A DNA stretch of 64,000 nucleotides. Source: Natronococcus occultus SP4. Lineage in GTDB: Archaea; Halobacteriota; Halobacteria; Halobacteriales; Natrialbaceae. Where the stretch lies: positions 3,949,217-4,013,216 of the forward strand of contig NC_019974.1 in NCBI RefSeq assembly GCF_000328685.1. The letters are read 5' to 3'. Made by a program: the position numbers and the translations under genes. Within the stretch, counting starts at the first letter, position 1; each line of letters begins with the position of its first letter. Under the pieces are notes generated by a model. That model was not told where the DNA came from and made no database searches. It was given only the letters and a program-made list of their open reading frames with translations. This document shows, one piece after another, positions 54,040 through 61,860 of the stretch.

Positions 54040-55047
54040 TTATGCTGCCTGGAGGGCTCGCTCGAGCGACGGGAAGTTGATCTCCTGATAGTGGGCGACA
54101 TACCCCCAGTCGGACTCCATCTCGACGTCCCCGACCTCCGTGGTTTCGTCGAGTTGCGTCTCCACCGGCGAGAGCGGGAGCACCTCCGCGCCCGTCTCGT
54201 CGGCGATCGATTCGGCGAGGTGGGCTGGCTCGCCGACGTCGTAGAGGACGTGCTCGATATCGTACTCCTCGATGTGGTTTTCGACCTCCTCGATGTCCTG
54301 TGCGGACGCCTCTCCATCCGGCGACGTGCCGATCGGAGAGTAGACGTCGATGTCGTACCGGCGGTGCCACCACTGGAAGGAATCGTGGGTGCCGATGACG
54401 ATTTCGTCGAGGGTCGCGCGCTCGACCAACTCCTCGAACTCCTCGTGGATCTCCTCGAGCTCCTCGCTGAAATCGGTCGCGTTATCGTCGTACTCGTCGG
54501 CGTGGTCGGGATCGAGCTCCGCGAAGCCGGCGGCGATGTTGTCGACGCCGTTCTGACACTCGACGGGGTCCATCCACCAGTGTTCGTCGTCGTCTTCGGC
54601 GGGGCTGTCGAAGAACTCGATCCCCGATGAGGCGTCGATGACGGCGACGCTGTCGTCGTCCTCGAGCTCCGCGACGGCGTCGTCCATCCAGCCGGCGAAC
54701 TCCCGCATATAAACGAACGCGTCGGCCTCGTCGATCTCCTCGACGATCCCCGGCCCGGGTTCGTAGTCGTGGCCGTGCTCGCCGGTCGGAACCAGATCGA
54801 CGGCGTTCACGTGATCGCCGCCAACCTCCCGTGTGAAGTCCCAGAGCGCCGGCGTTCCGGCGGCGACGGTGTACGTGTCGTCTCCGTCGTCTTCGCTTGC
54901 TATATCGTCGTCGCCGTCGACACCGTTACCGTCCTGGGGATCCTCGTCGAGACAGCCCGCGATACCCGCGGCGAGCGTTCCGACCCCCGCAGCGAGGACC
55001 GTCCGACGCGTAGAGCGGGGCTGAGTAGTCCTCGAGAGATCTGTCAT
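54040..55047 (-). CDS. Metal (Mn/Zn) ABC transporter substrate-binding lipoprotein
   Basis: A 335-residue ZnuA/TroA-family lipoprotein. A Tat leader STRRTVLAAGVGTLAAGIAGC (AGC, Cys 32) is followed by an acidic linker and the metal sites: GEHGHDYEPGPG near 90, EHWWMDPVE near 155, and IGTHDSFQWWHRRYDIDVY near 215. The His-rich loop usual in ZnuA is absent, which is compatible with a manganese role. ATG 55047 is 23-31 nt behind a TATA-like element, which decides this start over a GTG at 55065. It heads the operon. Confidence 0.92.
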   Translation of the reverse strand: MTDLSRTTQPRSTRRTVLAAGVGTLAAGIAGCLDEDPQDGNGVDGDDDIASEDDGDDTYTVAAGTPALWDFTREVGGDHVNAVDLVPTGEHGHDYEPGPGIVEEIDEADAFVYMREFAGWMDDAVAELEDDDSVAVIDASSGIEFFDSPAEDDDEHWWMDPVECQNGVDNIAAGFAELDPDHADEYDDNATDFSEELEEIHEEFEELVERATLDEIVIGTHDSFQWWHRRYDIDVYSPIGTSPDGEASAQDIEEVENHIEEYDIEHVLYDVGEPAHLAESIADETGAEVLPLSPVETQLDETTEVGDVEMESDWGYVAHYQEINFPSLERALQAA

Positions 55048-55096
55048 CAGCTCGTATTCCGCCACACCAATTAAAATAGTTTGTGCTTCTACACAG

Positions 55097-55118
55097 ATTA
55101 TTAGACGTGGCTAATCAT
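55097..55118. promoter_or_regulatory. Dyad box upstream of the Mn/Zn importer
   Basis: ATTATTAG (55097-55104) and CTAATCAT (55111-55118) form 8-bp arms with one mismatch around ACGTGG, i.e. TTAG-N6-CTAA. It lies about 20 nt upstream of the minus-strand TATA-like attaaaat (55070-55077) that precedes the binding protein. The geometry is the same as the boxes ahead of the iron gene at 57172. A DtxR-family regulator such as SirR is the likely ligand-sensing partner. Confidence 0.6.
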
Positions 55119-55489
55119 CTCGGTCCGGACCAGAGTACAGCGTACTTACTCGAGGGACCACCCCCGGAAGGGCACGCTGGCTGTCTGGTTAGCCGTGGTG
55201 TCGGAGCTTCGGCTCCTGGCCCGGTCTGGACGTGACCAATCGACTTCGGGAGGGAGGTAACAACTGGACTGGCGACACCCGGATCTGCAGCTCGCGGGCC
55301 ACTCCGTTCCCCGTTCGCCATCCCCTGTTCCTCGCTCACGCTGTTCCGTCCGAACTGCGCTTCCCCCGTGCGATCAAGCGCATGAACTGGCTGTCAGCGG
55401 CGACTATCGTTCGCGGGGTTATCGTTCGCGGGGTTAGTTTCCCGTCTGTCAAACGCAACGCCTTCCAGTCTCGCTGCTCAACCGACGGT
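55119..55489. other. Noncoding gap with a UUCG hairpin and a tandem repeat
   Basis: About 370 nt without a convincing gene. It contains GGAGC-TTCG-GCTCC (55203-55216), a hairpin with an extra-stable tetraloop, and a 15-bp unit TATCGTTCGCGGGGT repeated exactly twice in tandem (55405-55434). The reading frames here encode no recognisable protein. It could hold the 3' end of an RNA, the DUF1684 promoter or nothing specific. Confidence 0.45.
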
Positions 55490-56065
55490 ATGAGCGATTC
55501 CATCGACGTCGACGAGTGGCGCGCGGAGCTCGAATCCAAGCGCGCCGAGAAGGACGACTTCTTCGCCGAACATCCCCAGTCGCCGGTGCCGCCCGAGGAC
55601 CGCGAGGAGTTCGAGGGACTGGACTACTTCGATCCCGATCCGACCTACCGGGTGACCGCGACCGTAACCGCCCACGACGATCCGGAGGTCGTCCTGATGG
55701 ACACCACGGCGGGCCGAGAGATGCGCTACCTCCGGGCTGTAACCCTCGAGTTCGAGTTAGATCGCGAGGACGACGACCTCGAGGACGGAACCTTCGAGCT
55801 GGCGGCCTACCAGCTCGAGAGCCCGAACGAGGAGCCGTACTTCGTCCCGTTCCGGGACAAGACGACGGGCCAGCAGACCTACGAAGGCGGGCGATATATG
55901 GAACTGGCCGCGGACCGGGACCTCGAGACCGGCGACGAGTTAGTCGTCGACTTCAACATCGCGTACACGCCGTTCTGTGCCTACAGCGAGACGTTCGACT
56001 GCCCGCTGCCGCCGGAGGAGAACTGGCTCGAGGTGACGATTCCGGCCGGCGAGCGATTCGAGTAG
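55490..56065 (+). CDS. DUF1684 protein
   Basis: A 191-residue soluble protein from ATG 55490 (MSDSIDVDEWRAELESKRAEKDDFF). It has the DUF1684 sequence order: FFAEHPQSPVPPEDREEFEGLDYFDPDPTY near 27-55, FVPFRDKTTGQQTYEGGRYMEL near 120, and FNIAYTPFCAYSETFDCPLPPEENWLEVTIPAGER near 150-190. This is a beta-rich fold of uncertain function. Divergent from the Mn/Zn operon across a 440-nt gap. Confidence 0.93.
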   Translation: MSDSIDVDEWRAELESKRAEKDDFFAEHPQSPVPPEDREEFEGLDYFDPDPTYRVTATVTAHDDPEVVLMDTTAGREMRYLRAVTLEFELDREDDDLEDGTFELAAYQLESPNEEPYFVPFRDKTTGQQTYEGGRYMELAADRDLETGDELVVDFNIAYTPFCAYSETFDCPLPPEENWLEVTIPAGERFE

Positions 56066-56252
56066 CGTTCCGCTGCGGATCGGTCGGTGTCGTTCTCGTC
56101 CGTACCGTCACGTCCGATCGGCGTTTCGGCAGTCGCCTCGTTGTCGCTGGCCGCCGTCCCGGAAGAAGAGCTACCGTCCCGAGTAGAAAACCGAGGGACC
56201 GACGAACGCTCGAGTGGAAATCAAGGGGTTCGGCCGGAGCGTCGACCCGAAA

Positions 56253-56933
56253 TCAGGGGGCGACCCCGACCGTGAGCAAGGTGCCGTACTCCCGGTAGCG
56301 CTCGACCATCGCCTCGCGGGTGTCCCAGTCCTCGAGCGGGAACTCCGCCTCGCTGGGGATGGCGATCTCCCGGTCGGGGATGTTGTCCTGTTCGGCGACC
56401 GAGAGCCCCACCGCGCGGAACGCCTCGCGGTACTGGTCGCGGTCCCAGCGGGTCATCTCCACGTCGATGTTGTCCTGCCACTCGTGGGAGTGGACGTTCT
56501 CCTCGTAGTAGTTGACAGCGCAGTAGAACGTGCCGCCCGGTCGGAGGAGCCGCGCGATCTCCTCGAGTGTCTCGTGGGGGTCGGCGGCGTAGTAGAACGC
56601 CTCCATCGACCAGACGTGGTCGATCGAGTTCTCCGCAAAGGGGAGGGAACCGAAGTCGCCGACGACGTAGCCGACCTGGCCGTCCTCGGTGTAGCTCGCG
56701 GCGTTGCGGGCCATCTCGGGCGAGCCATCGAGTCCGTAGATCCGCCCGGCGTCCTTGGTATCTCGCAGTGCACGGCCGGCGTAGCCGCTGCCACAGCCCA
56801 GATCGAGGACGACGTCGCCCGGTTCGACGGGCATCCGCGCGAGCGCGTGTTTGGCGGTGTGCCAGTGGCGCTCCTCCATTCCCTTGTCCCGACCGCTCGT
56901 AGCCCACTCGTCGAACTCTTCGCGTACGCTCAT
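56253..56933 (-). CDS. SAM-dependent class I methyltransferase
   Basis: A 226-residue Rossmann methyltransferase from ATG 56933. The SAM motif VLDLGCGSGYAGRAL is near residue 42, followed by YGLDGSPEMARNA (motif II) and IDHVWSMEAFYY near 100. The core resembles the UbiE/COQ5-type and small-molecule methyltransferase group. Substrate not determined. Its own promoter would share the gap with the iron gene to its right. Confidence 0.92.
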   Translation of the reverse strand: MSVREEFDEWATSGRDKGMEERHWHTAKHALARMPVEPGDVVLDLGCGSGYAGRALRDTKDAGRIYGLDGSPEMARNAASYTEDGQVGYVVGDFGSLPFAENSIDHVWSMEAFYYAADPHETLEEIARLLRPGGTFYCAVNYYEENVHSHEWQDNIDVEMTRWDRDQYREAFRAVGLSVAEQDNIPDREIAIPSEAEFPLEDWDTREAMVERYREYGTLLTVGVAP

Positions 56934-57007
56934 ACCCACCCTATTCCGCCAGAAGGTCAAAACGGGTTCGGCTCCGGTCCCGGACGACGGGAGCGACCGA
57001 CAAGCTC

Positions 57008-57023
57008 TTTAGGCTTCCCTAAA
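57008..57023. promoter_or_regulatory. DtxR-type box A
   Basis: TTTAGG-CTTC-CCTAAA (57008-57023) is a perfect dyad with 4-bp core spacing. It lies in the 238-nt gap between the methyltransferase gene and the iron-type binding protein. The sequence fits the haloarchaeal iron-box consensus recognised by DtxR-family Idr proteins. Confidence 0.65.
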
Positions 57024-57041
57024 AAGATTCGCTCGGAGAGG

Positions 57042-57057
57042 TTTAGGTCGGCCGAAA
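57042..57057. promoter_or_regulatory. DtxR-type box B (degenerate)
   Basis: TTTAGG-TCGG-CCGAAA (57042-57057) has the same spacing as boxes A and C but differs at one core base in its right arm. It is 34 bp from box A, about three helical turns, so the two could be bound together. Confidence 0.5.
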
Positions 57058-57138
57058 TCCGTGGGCATCGGACGAGGGCCGAACGGGAAGCGGTAGCTAT
57101 CCCGGCCTCTCGATCGTTCTCTCGGGAACAATCGGAAG

Positions 57139-57146
57139 GTATTAAT
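57139..57146 (+). promoter_or_regulatory. TATA-like element of the iron-type binding protein
   Basis: The element gtattaat is 26-33 nt before the ATG at 57172. Box C starts right after it, so a bound repressor would block initiation. Confidence 0.55.
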
Positions 57147-57147
57147 G

Positions 57148-57165
57148 TTTTAGGTCGACCTAAAA
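57148..57165. promoter_or_regulatory. DtxR-type box C, perfect 18-bp palindrome
   Basis: TTTTAGGTCGACCTAAAA is an exact palindrome lying between the TATA-like element and the start codon of the binding protein, where a metal-loaded repressor would block transcription. It contains the core TTAGG-TCGA-CCTAA and is the strongest of the boxes here. Confidence 0.75.
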
Positions 57166-57171
57166 CTAGAT

Positions 57172-58374
57172 ATGCAACAGCGCGACGATGACGACAGTTC
57201 GGACCGAACCGCAACCGGTCGCCGACCGCTCCTCGCCACCGCGGGAGCCTCCGTCGCTGGACTCGCGGGACTGGCGGGGTGCCTCGGTGAGGACGGTGAC
57301 GACGGAAACGGTGACGACGGCGGCGATAGCGCGGTCGCGAGCGCCGAACCCCTGGGAGAGGCGGTCGACTCCGAGGCCGTCTCCTGGGACGACCTCGGTG
57401 ATCTCGAGGGTGAGCTGACGATCTACTCCGGACGAACCCGAGACCAGATCGATCCCGTCTTCGTCGAGCTCGAAGAGGAGTACGACGGACTGACGCTCAA
57501 CATCGACTACGACGACAACGACGTCCAGGTCAACCAGATCCTGCAGGAGGGTGACGCGGTCGCTGCCGACCTGATGTACTCCCAGGACCCGGGTGCGCTG
57601 GCCGAACTCGAGCGCGAGGACGCCGTCCAGCAGCTTCCCGAGGACGTCGTCGACGCGGTTCCCGAGAGCTACCGCGAGCCCGACGGCTACTGGACCGGCG
57701 TTACGGGTCGCGTACGTTCGATCCAGTACAACAGCGAGCGACTCGCCGAGGAAACCGAGTTCGAGGACGGCGACGATCTGCCGACGGATATCTTCGAGTT
57801 CGCCGAGGACCCCCGTTTCGAGGGGATCATCTCGACGCGACCCAACTCCGGAACCTTCCGCGGGTTCATCCAGGCGATGGTCGAACTCGAGGGCGAAGAA
57901 GAGACCCGCGAGTGGGTCCGCGCGATGGTCGAGGATCAGGACGCACAGCTCTTCTCGGGCGGGTCGGATCAGGCGGAAGCCGTCAACAGAGGAGGTGACG
58001 GCGACCCGATCGTCGCGCTCGGAAACAGCTACTACGCTGCCCGGATCCTCAACGAGGACTCCGGCGCCCCGATCAGAGCAACGTTCACGGAGAACGACCC
58101 CGGCTGTCTGTTCAGCGTCGCGGGCGTTGGTGTGATGAACGACGTCGAAGACCCCGAACTCGTCGCGGAGTTCGTTCGTCACCTGCTGGCCGCCGAGGGC
58201 CAGGAGTTCATGATGGACGCCAACGGCGAGTACCCCGTCGTCGAGGGCGTCGACTACGTCGGCCCGCTGCCCGACCTCGAGGAGATCAACCCGCCGGAGT
58301 TCGACCTCAGCGACTTCGACATGGAGCTCCAGGAAGCTCAGGACCTCCTCACCGAGGAAGGGATGACCGTCTGA
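57172..58374 (+). CDS. Iron ABC transporter substrate-binding lipoprotein
   Basis: A 400-residue lipoprotein. A Tat-like leader (GRRPLLATAGASVAGLAGLAGC; AGC at about residue 38) precedes an acidic linker and the binding-protein domain: LTIYSGRTRDQIDPVFVELEEEY, then VTGRVRSIQYNSERLAE and FEGIISTRPNSGTFRGFIQAMVEL. These match the FutA/FbpA-type (iron or ferric-anion) family. The perfect DtxR-type palindrome at its start supports iron control. The transporter permease follows 140 nt downstream. Confidence 0.9.
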   Translation: MQQRDDDDSSDRTATGRRPLLATAGASVAGLAGLAGCLGEDGDDGNGDDGGDSAVASAEPLGEAVDSEAVSWDDLGDLEGELTIYSGRTRDQIDPVFVELEEEYDGLTLNIDYDDNDVQVNQILQEGDAVAADLMYSQDPGALAELEREDAVQQLPEDVVDAVPESYREPDGYWTGVTGRVRSIQYNSERLAEETEFEDGDDLPTDIFEFAEDPRFEGIISTRPNSGTFRGFIQAMVELEGEEETREWVRAMVEDQDAQLFSGGSDQAEAVNRGGDGDPIVALGNSYYAARILNEDSGAPIRATFTENDPGCLFSVAGVGVMNDVEDPELVAEFVRHLLAAEGQEFMMDANGEYPVVEGVDYVGPLPDLEEINPPEFDLSDFDMELQEAQDLLTEEGMTV

Positions 58375-58447
58375 CGCCGTTCGAACGGCAGGCGCCCCGA
58401 GACGCCCGATATCGTCCTTCCCAACCCTCGGGAACGCTTCGGGGGAT

Positions 58448-58461
58448 TTAGGAGCGCCTAG
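58448..58461. promoter_or_regulatory. DtxR-like box D before the iron permease
   Basis: TTAGG-AGCG-CCTAG (58448-58461) has the same 4-bp core spacing as boxes A-C, with one mismatch, and lies 54 nt before the permease start. It overlaps a GGAGC-GCCTA-GCTCC hairpin (58451-58465), so a terminator or RNA hairpin is an alternative reading. Confidence 0.4.
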
Positions 58462-58514
58462 CTCCAACGGCCGATTACGTCCGCGGCTCCGGCGGACCGA
58501 GCAGACGATTTCCA

Positions 58515-60119
58515 ATGAAACTCACCGATCTCGATTCTTCACGGCCGCTCGAGTCGATCCGGGAGCGACTCGAGAACACCGATCGTCCGAGGATAGCCCT
58601 GGCGCTGTCGAGTGCCATCGTCGCGTTCCTCGTCGTCTCCCCGATGTTCTGGCTGTTCTGGCAGGCGACGACGGTCGAGCCGACACGCGCGTACGACCTC
58701 CTCGTCTCTTCGCAAACGGCCCGGATCACGATCAACAGCATCGCTTTGATGGTGCTCGTCACGGTGTTTTCGATCCTGCTTGGCGTTCCGCTCGCCATAT
58801 TGACGACGAGAACGGACCTCCCGTACCCTCGACTCTGGACCATCGTCGCCGCACTCCCGCTCGTGATTCCGAGCTACATCGGCGCGATCGCGTTCGCCGG
58901 CATGTTCGGGCCTGGTGGCGAGGTCGATACGCTCCTGGGGACGACGATCCCGCGCATCGACGGGCTCTCGGGAGCGATACTGATTATCACGCTGTACACC
59001 TACCCCTACGTCTTCCTGACGACCCGCGCGGCGTTGCTGTCGATGGACGACTCGCTGGTCGACGCCGCGCGCACGCTCAACGCGAGTCCTTTCGAGGCGT
59101 TCCGACGGGTTACGTTCCCGCAGATCAGACCAGGAATCGCCGCTGGTGCCCTGCTCGCTGCCCTCTATGCCGTCTCTGACTTCGGGACGCCGGCGTTCAT
59201 GCAGGCCGACGTCTTCACGAGCACGATCTACTGGGAGTTCAGCGGCTTCGCCGTCGAGTACGCCGCCCTGCTCGCACTCCAGTTGATCGCGATCGTCGCC
59301 ATCGTGCTGGTCATCGAGGCCGGCATCGGTCGTGACGAGGACGTAAGCGGCGGGGCGGGCAAGGGTGCGACCATCCGTCTCGGCCGCTGGAAGTGGCCCG
59401 CAATGGGCTTTGTCTCCCTGATCGGCGTGCTCACGCTCGTCGTTCCGGTCGCGATCTTTACGAACTGGCTGTTCCGCAGCGAGGGCGATCCGATCCCCTC
59501 GCTGGAGTTCCAGTGGGAGTTCGCGTTCAACTCGGTCTATCTGGCCCTGCTTGCCGCGCTGGTCGCGTGTCTGTTCGCCCTGCCGGTCGCGTACTACTCC
59601 GGGCGGTCGAACTCGCTTCTCTCACGGATCCTCGAGCGGGCAACCTACGTCGGGTTCGCCGTCCCTGGCGTCGTCATCGGGCTCGCGCTCGTCTTCCTCG
59701 GCACCAGGACTCTGCCCTCGTTCTACCGGGAGGGTGTTGCCCTGCTCGTGTTCGCGTACGTCGTTCGCTTCCTCCCGCAGGCGGTCGGCACCGTTCGGTC
59801 CTCGGTGCTCCAGATCGACGACAAGACCATCGAGGCCGCCCGCACGCTCAACGCGGGCTGGTTCGAGACGTTCCGCCGGGTTACGCTGCCGCTGATCACG
59901 CCCGGGCTGATCGCCGGAGGCGTCCTCGTGTTTCTGACGACGATGAAGGAACTGCCCGTGACGTTGATGCTCCAGCCTGTCGGAATGGACACGCTCGTCT
60001 CGATCATCTGGGGGGCACAGGACGCGCTGGCCTACCGGTACGCGGCCGTCCCCGCCCTTCTGCTGGTGGTGATCTCCGGGTTCTCGATGCTCGTCCTCCT
60101 GCGTCAGGAGGACGTTTGA
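58515..60119 (+). CDS. Iron ABC transporter permease, fused double domain (FbpB type)
   Basis: A 534-residue permease built from two homologous halves of six helices. Each half carries an EAA-type loop: DAARTLNASPFEAFRRVTF near 180 and EAARTLNAGWFETFRRVTL near 440, each followed by PQIRPG or PLITPG. This is the FbpB/SfuB iron permease pattern. No ATPase gene follows; the next gene is unrelated. The ATPase must be encoded elsewhere, or a shared one is used. Confidence 0.92.
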   Translation: MKLTDLDSSRPLESIRERLENTDRPRIALALSSAIVAFLVVSPMFWLFWQATTVEPTRAYDLLVSSQTARITINSIALMVLVTVFSILLGVPLAILTTRTDLPYPRLWTIVAALPLVIPSYIGAIAFAGMFGPGGEVDTLLGTTIPRIDGLSGAILIITLYTYPYVFLTTRAALLSMDDSLVDAARTLNASPFEAFRRVTFPQIRPGIAAGALLAALYAVSDFGTPAFMQADVFTSTIYWEFSGFAVEYAALLALQLIAIVAIVLVIEAGIGRDEDVSGGAGKGATIRLGRWKWPAMGFVSLIGVLTLVVPVAIFTNWLFRSEGDPIPSLEFQWEFAFNSVYLALLAALVACLFALPVAYYSGRSNSLLSRILERATYVGFAVPGVVIGLALVFLGTRTLPSFYREGVALLVFAYVVRFLPQAVGTVRSSVLQIDDKTIEAARTLNAGWFETFRRVTLPLITPGLIAGGVLVFLTTMKELPVTLMLQPVGMDTLVSIIWGAQDALAYRYAAVPALLLVVISGFSMLVLLRQEDV

Positions 60120-60256
60120 TCGTCGGGAGTCCGCGGTCGAGCACCGGAACGTGACCGAACGATCCTTCGTTTCGACTCGAAAACGGTGACGGCGTCGCGT
60201 GCTGTCGAGCGACACATCCTCAGTATTAAGTCGATTCCGGCAATTGGTCACGCAGT

Positions 60257-60835
60257 ATGGAGTACGAACTGGCGATCGAGGGGACACCCGAAACGGTCCC
60301 CGGGGGAACCGGCATCCTTCTGTTGCACCCAAGCACCGGTGAGACCGACCGCATCGACACCGACTTTCTCAAGACCGACACCGACAACTTTCTGGTCGTC
60401 TCGACCCGAACGACCGCTCGCGAAGCCAGACAGAAACTCGAATACTACGACGTCGACGAGAACCGCGCCGAGATTCTGGACACCCTGAGCATCGAGCGGG
60501 GCTACTCCCGGCGAACCAGCGACACGGTCCACTACGTCGCCGCACCCGACGACGTCGACGGTATCGTCGACCACATCGACGGCTTCCTCTCGGATCACGA
60601 CGGGAAGCTCCGGCTCAGCTTCGATTCGGTCACCGAACTCGCCTACTACGCCGGCGAGGAACAGGCCCTCGGAGCCGCCGAGCGCATTCTCGAACTGCTC
60701 GAGGAACACGACGCCGTCGGGCTGTTCCACCTCTCTGAGGACCCACACGACGAGGAACTCGTCGACCAGTTCCGCGACCTGTTCGACGGCACGATCGATC
60801 TCGACGAGGACGGCGGCATCGAGGCGACGTTCTAG
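60257..60835 (+). CDS. Degenerate KaiC/RecA-like protein (DUF7090-like)
   Basis: A 192-residue protein whose fold tracks the KaiC/RecA ATPase. VPGGTGILLLHPSTGETDRIDTDFLK sits where KaiC proteins have the Walker A, but Lys is replaced by Glu (STGETD). FLVVSTRTTAREARQKLEYYDVD follows, as does the Walker B-like LRLSFDSVTELAYY near 120. Loss of the Walker A lysine suggests it binds without hydrolysing ATP. Function unknown. Its stop overlaps the convergent gene through CTAG. Confidence 0.7.
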   Translation: MEYELAIEGTPETVPGGTGILLLHPSTGETDRIDTDFLKTDTDNFLVVSTRTTAREARQKLEYYDVDENRAEILDTLSIERGYSRRTSDTVHYVAAPDDVDGIVDHIDGFLSDHDGKLRLSFDSVTELAYYAGEEQALGAAERILELLEEHDAVGLFHLSEDPHDEELVDQFRDLFDGTIDLDEDGGIEATF

Positions 60836-61614
60836 TCCTCGAGGGCGTCGAACGTCTTTTCGGCCCACGTTACCGCGTAGTCCGGTCCGTGATCCCGGTA
60901 GGCGTCGGTATCGAGCGCGGCGAACGGTGCCGGCAGCTCGAGGCCGTGTTTGATCGCGGCACACGCCAGCTCGGTCGCGTCCGCGAAGTCGGTCTCGCCG
61001 CGGGCGACGGCCCCCGGCAGTCCGGACACTCGCTCCTCAAGTCGACTCCCCGCGTCCCGCCAGGCGTCGGCCAGCTCCGGATGGCCGTCGTCCCACGCGG
61101 CGAACGCCTCGCGTGTCTGAAGTCCCTTCCAGCCGTCGTACAGCGCCGCGGCGACCTGGTAGGTGTCGGCCGGATCGAGCGCCGTCGCCCGGTCGAGCGA
61201 CCGGTACTCGTCCTCGAAAAAGCCCAGAAACTGTTCCGGAACGCCGAGTCCGACCTCGACGAGCGCTTCCGCGAGCAGGAATTCGATGAACGATTCGGGC
61301 GATCCCTCGACGCGGGGTTTGACGACGATCGTCGGCGGATCGGTCTGGCGGGTCCAGGCGATGCTGCCGTCGCCGGGCATCCCGACGGTGAAGTCACCGC
61401 TCGCGTAGCGGGCGAGCAGCTCCGGGACGTCCTCGGGGAGCCACGCGGCCGGGTACGTCGCCGGCTCGAGCGAATCCACGAGTAGGCCGAGCTCTTCGGC
61501 CTGGGACGGGGGGAGCGTCTCGAAGTCCCGCTCGCAGTCGACGACGACGGCGTCGGGGGCGTGTTCCTCCCGGACCGCCGCCACCGGGCTCGAGAGCTCT
61601 CGAGCGGTGAACAT
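60832..61614 (-). CDS. Haloarchaeal protein of unknown function (DUF7089-like)
   Basis: A 260-residue protein. It has a mixed alpha/beta start (AVREEHAPDAVVVDCERDFETL), then FTVGMPGDGSIAWTRQTDPPTIVVKP near 75 and a helical second half (FIEFLLAEALVEVGLGVPEQFLGFFEDEY). I recognise it only as a conserved haloarchaeal family. Its ATG shares a base with the stop of the 29-residue ORF upstream (TGATG), and its stop overlaps that of the KaiC-like gene. Confidence 0.75.
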   Translation of the reverse strand: MFTARELSSPVAAVREEHAPDAVVVDCERDFETLPPSQAEELGLLVDSLEPATYPAAWLPEDVPELLARYASGDFTVGMPGDGSIAWTRQTDPPTIVVKPRVEGSPESFIEFLLAEALVEVGLGVPEQFLGFFEDEYRSLDRATALDPADTYQVAAALYDGWKGLQTREAFAAWDDGHPELADAWRDAGSRLEERVSGLPGAVARGETDFADATELACAAIKHGLELPAPFAALDTDAYRDHGPDYAVTWAEKTFDALED

Positions 61615-61703
61615 CAGACGAGAACGGTCTGAAAGATGATCAGTGCTGACAGCAGCCCCGACGCGGCGATCGTCGCGAGGACGGACTTGGTTGCAGTACT
61701 CAT
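61614..61703 (-). CDS. Single-pass membrane peptide (29 aa)
   Basis: A 29-residue ORF, MSTATKSVLATIAASGLL... IIFQTVLV, from ATG 61703 to TGA 61614-61616. It is almost wholly a hydrophobic helix with a short polar N-terminus, as in small membrane proteins. The stop overlaps the start of the next gene (TGATG), so the two are probably cotranslated. It was too short to be called automatically. Function unknown. Confidence 0.7.
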   Translation of the reverse strand: MSTATKSVLATIAASGLLSALIIFQTVLV

Positions 61704-61860
61704 GTGCGGAGGCTATCGGTCGCGTCGCTTAAATCCATCTGTCTCGGTCCGCAGCCACCGGGGTCAGCTGAGCTCGATATCTCGAGGAGGGAAGATCGGT
61801 AGTTTGGACTCAGACGATCTAGAAATCGAACGAACGTTGCTACCGCGAGGACGCTCCGGT

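Noticed and set aside
55115..55339. A 74-codon minus-strand frame in the noncoding gap
   Set aside because: Composition is Pro/Gly/Ser-rich with no hydrophobic core, and no promoter is placed for it. Not called as a gene.
58451..58465. GGAGC-GCCTA-GCTCC hairpin as a terminator of the iron binding protein
   Set aside because: It overlaps a DtxR-like box and lies 75 nt past the stop without a T-run, so I list it as an alternative rather than as a separate terminator.
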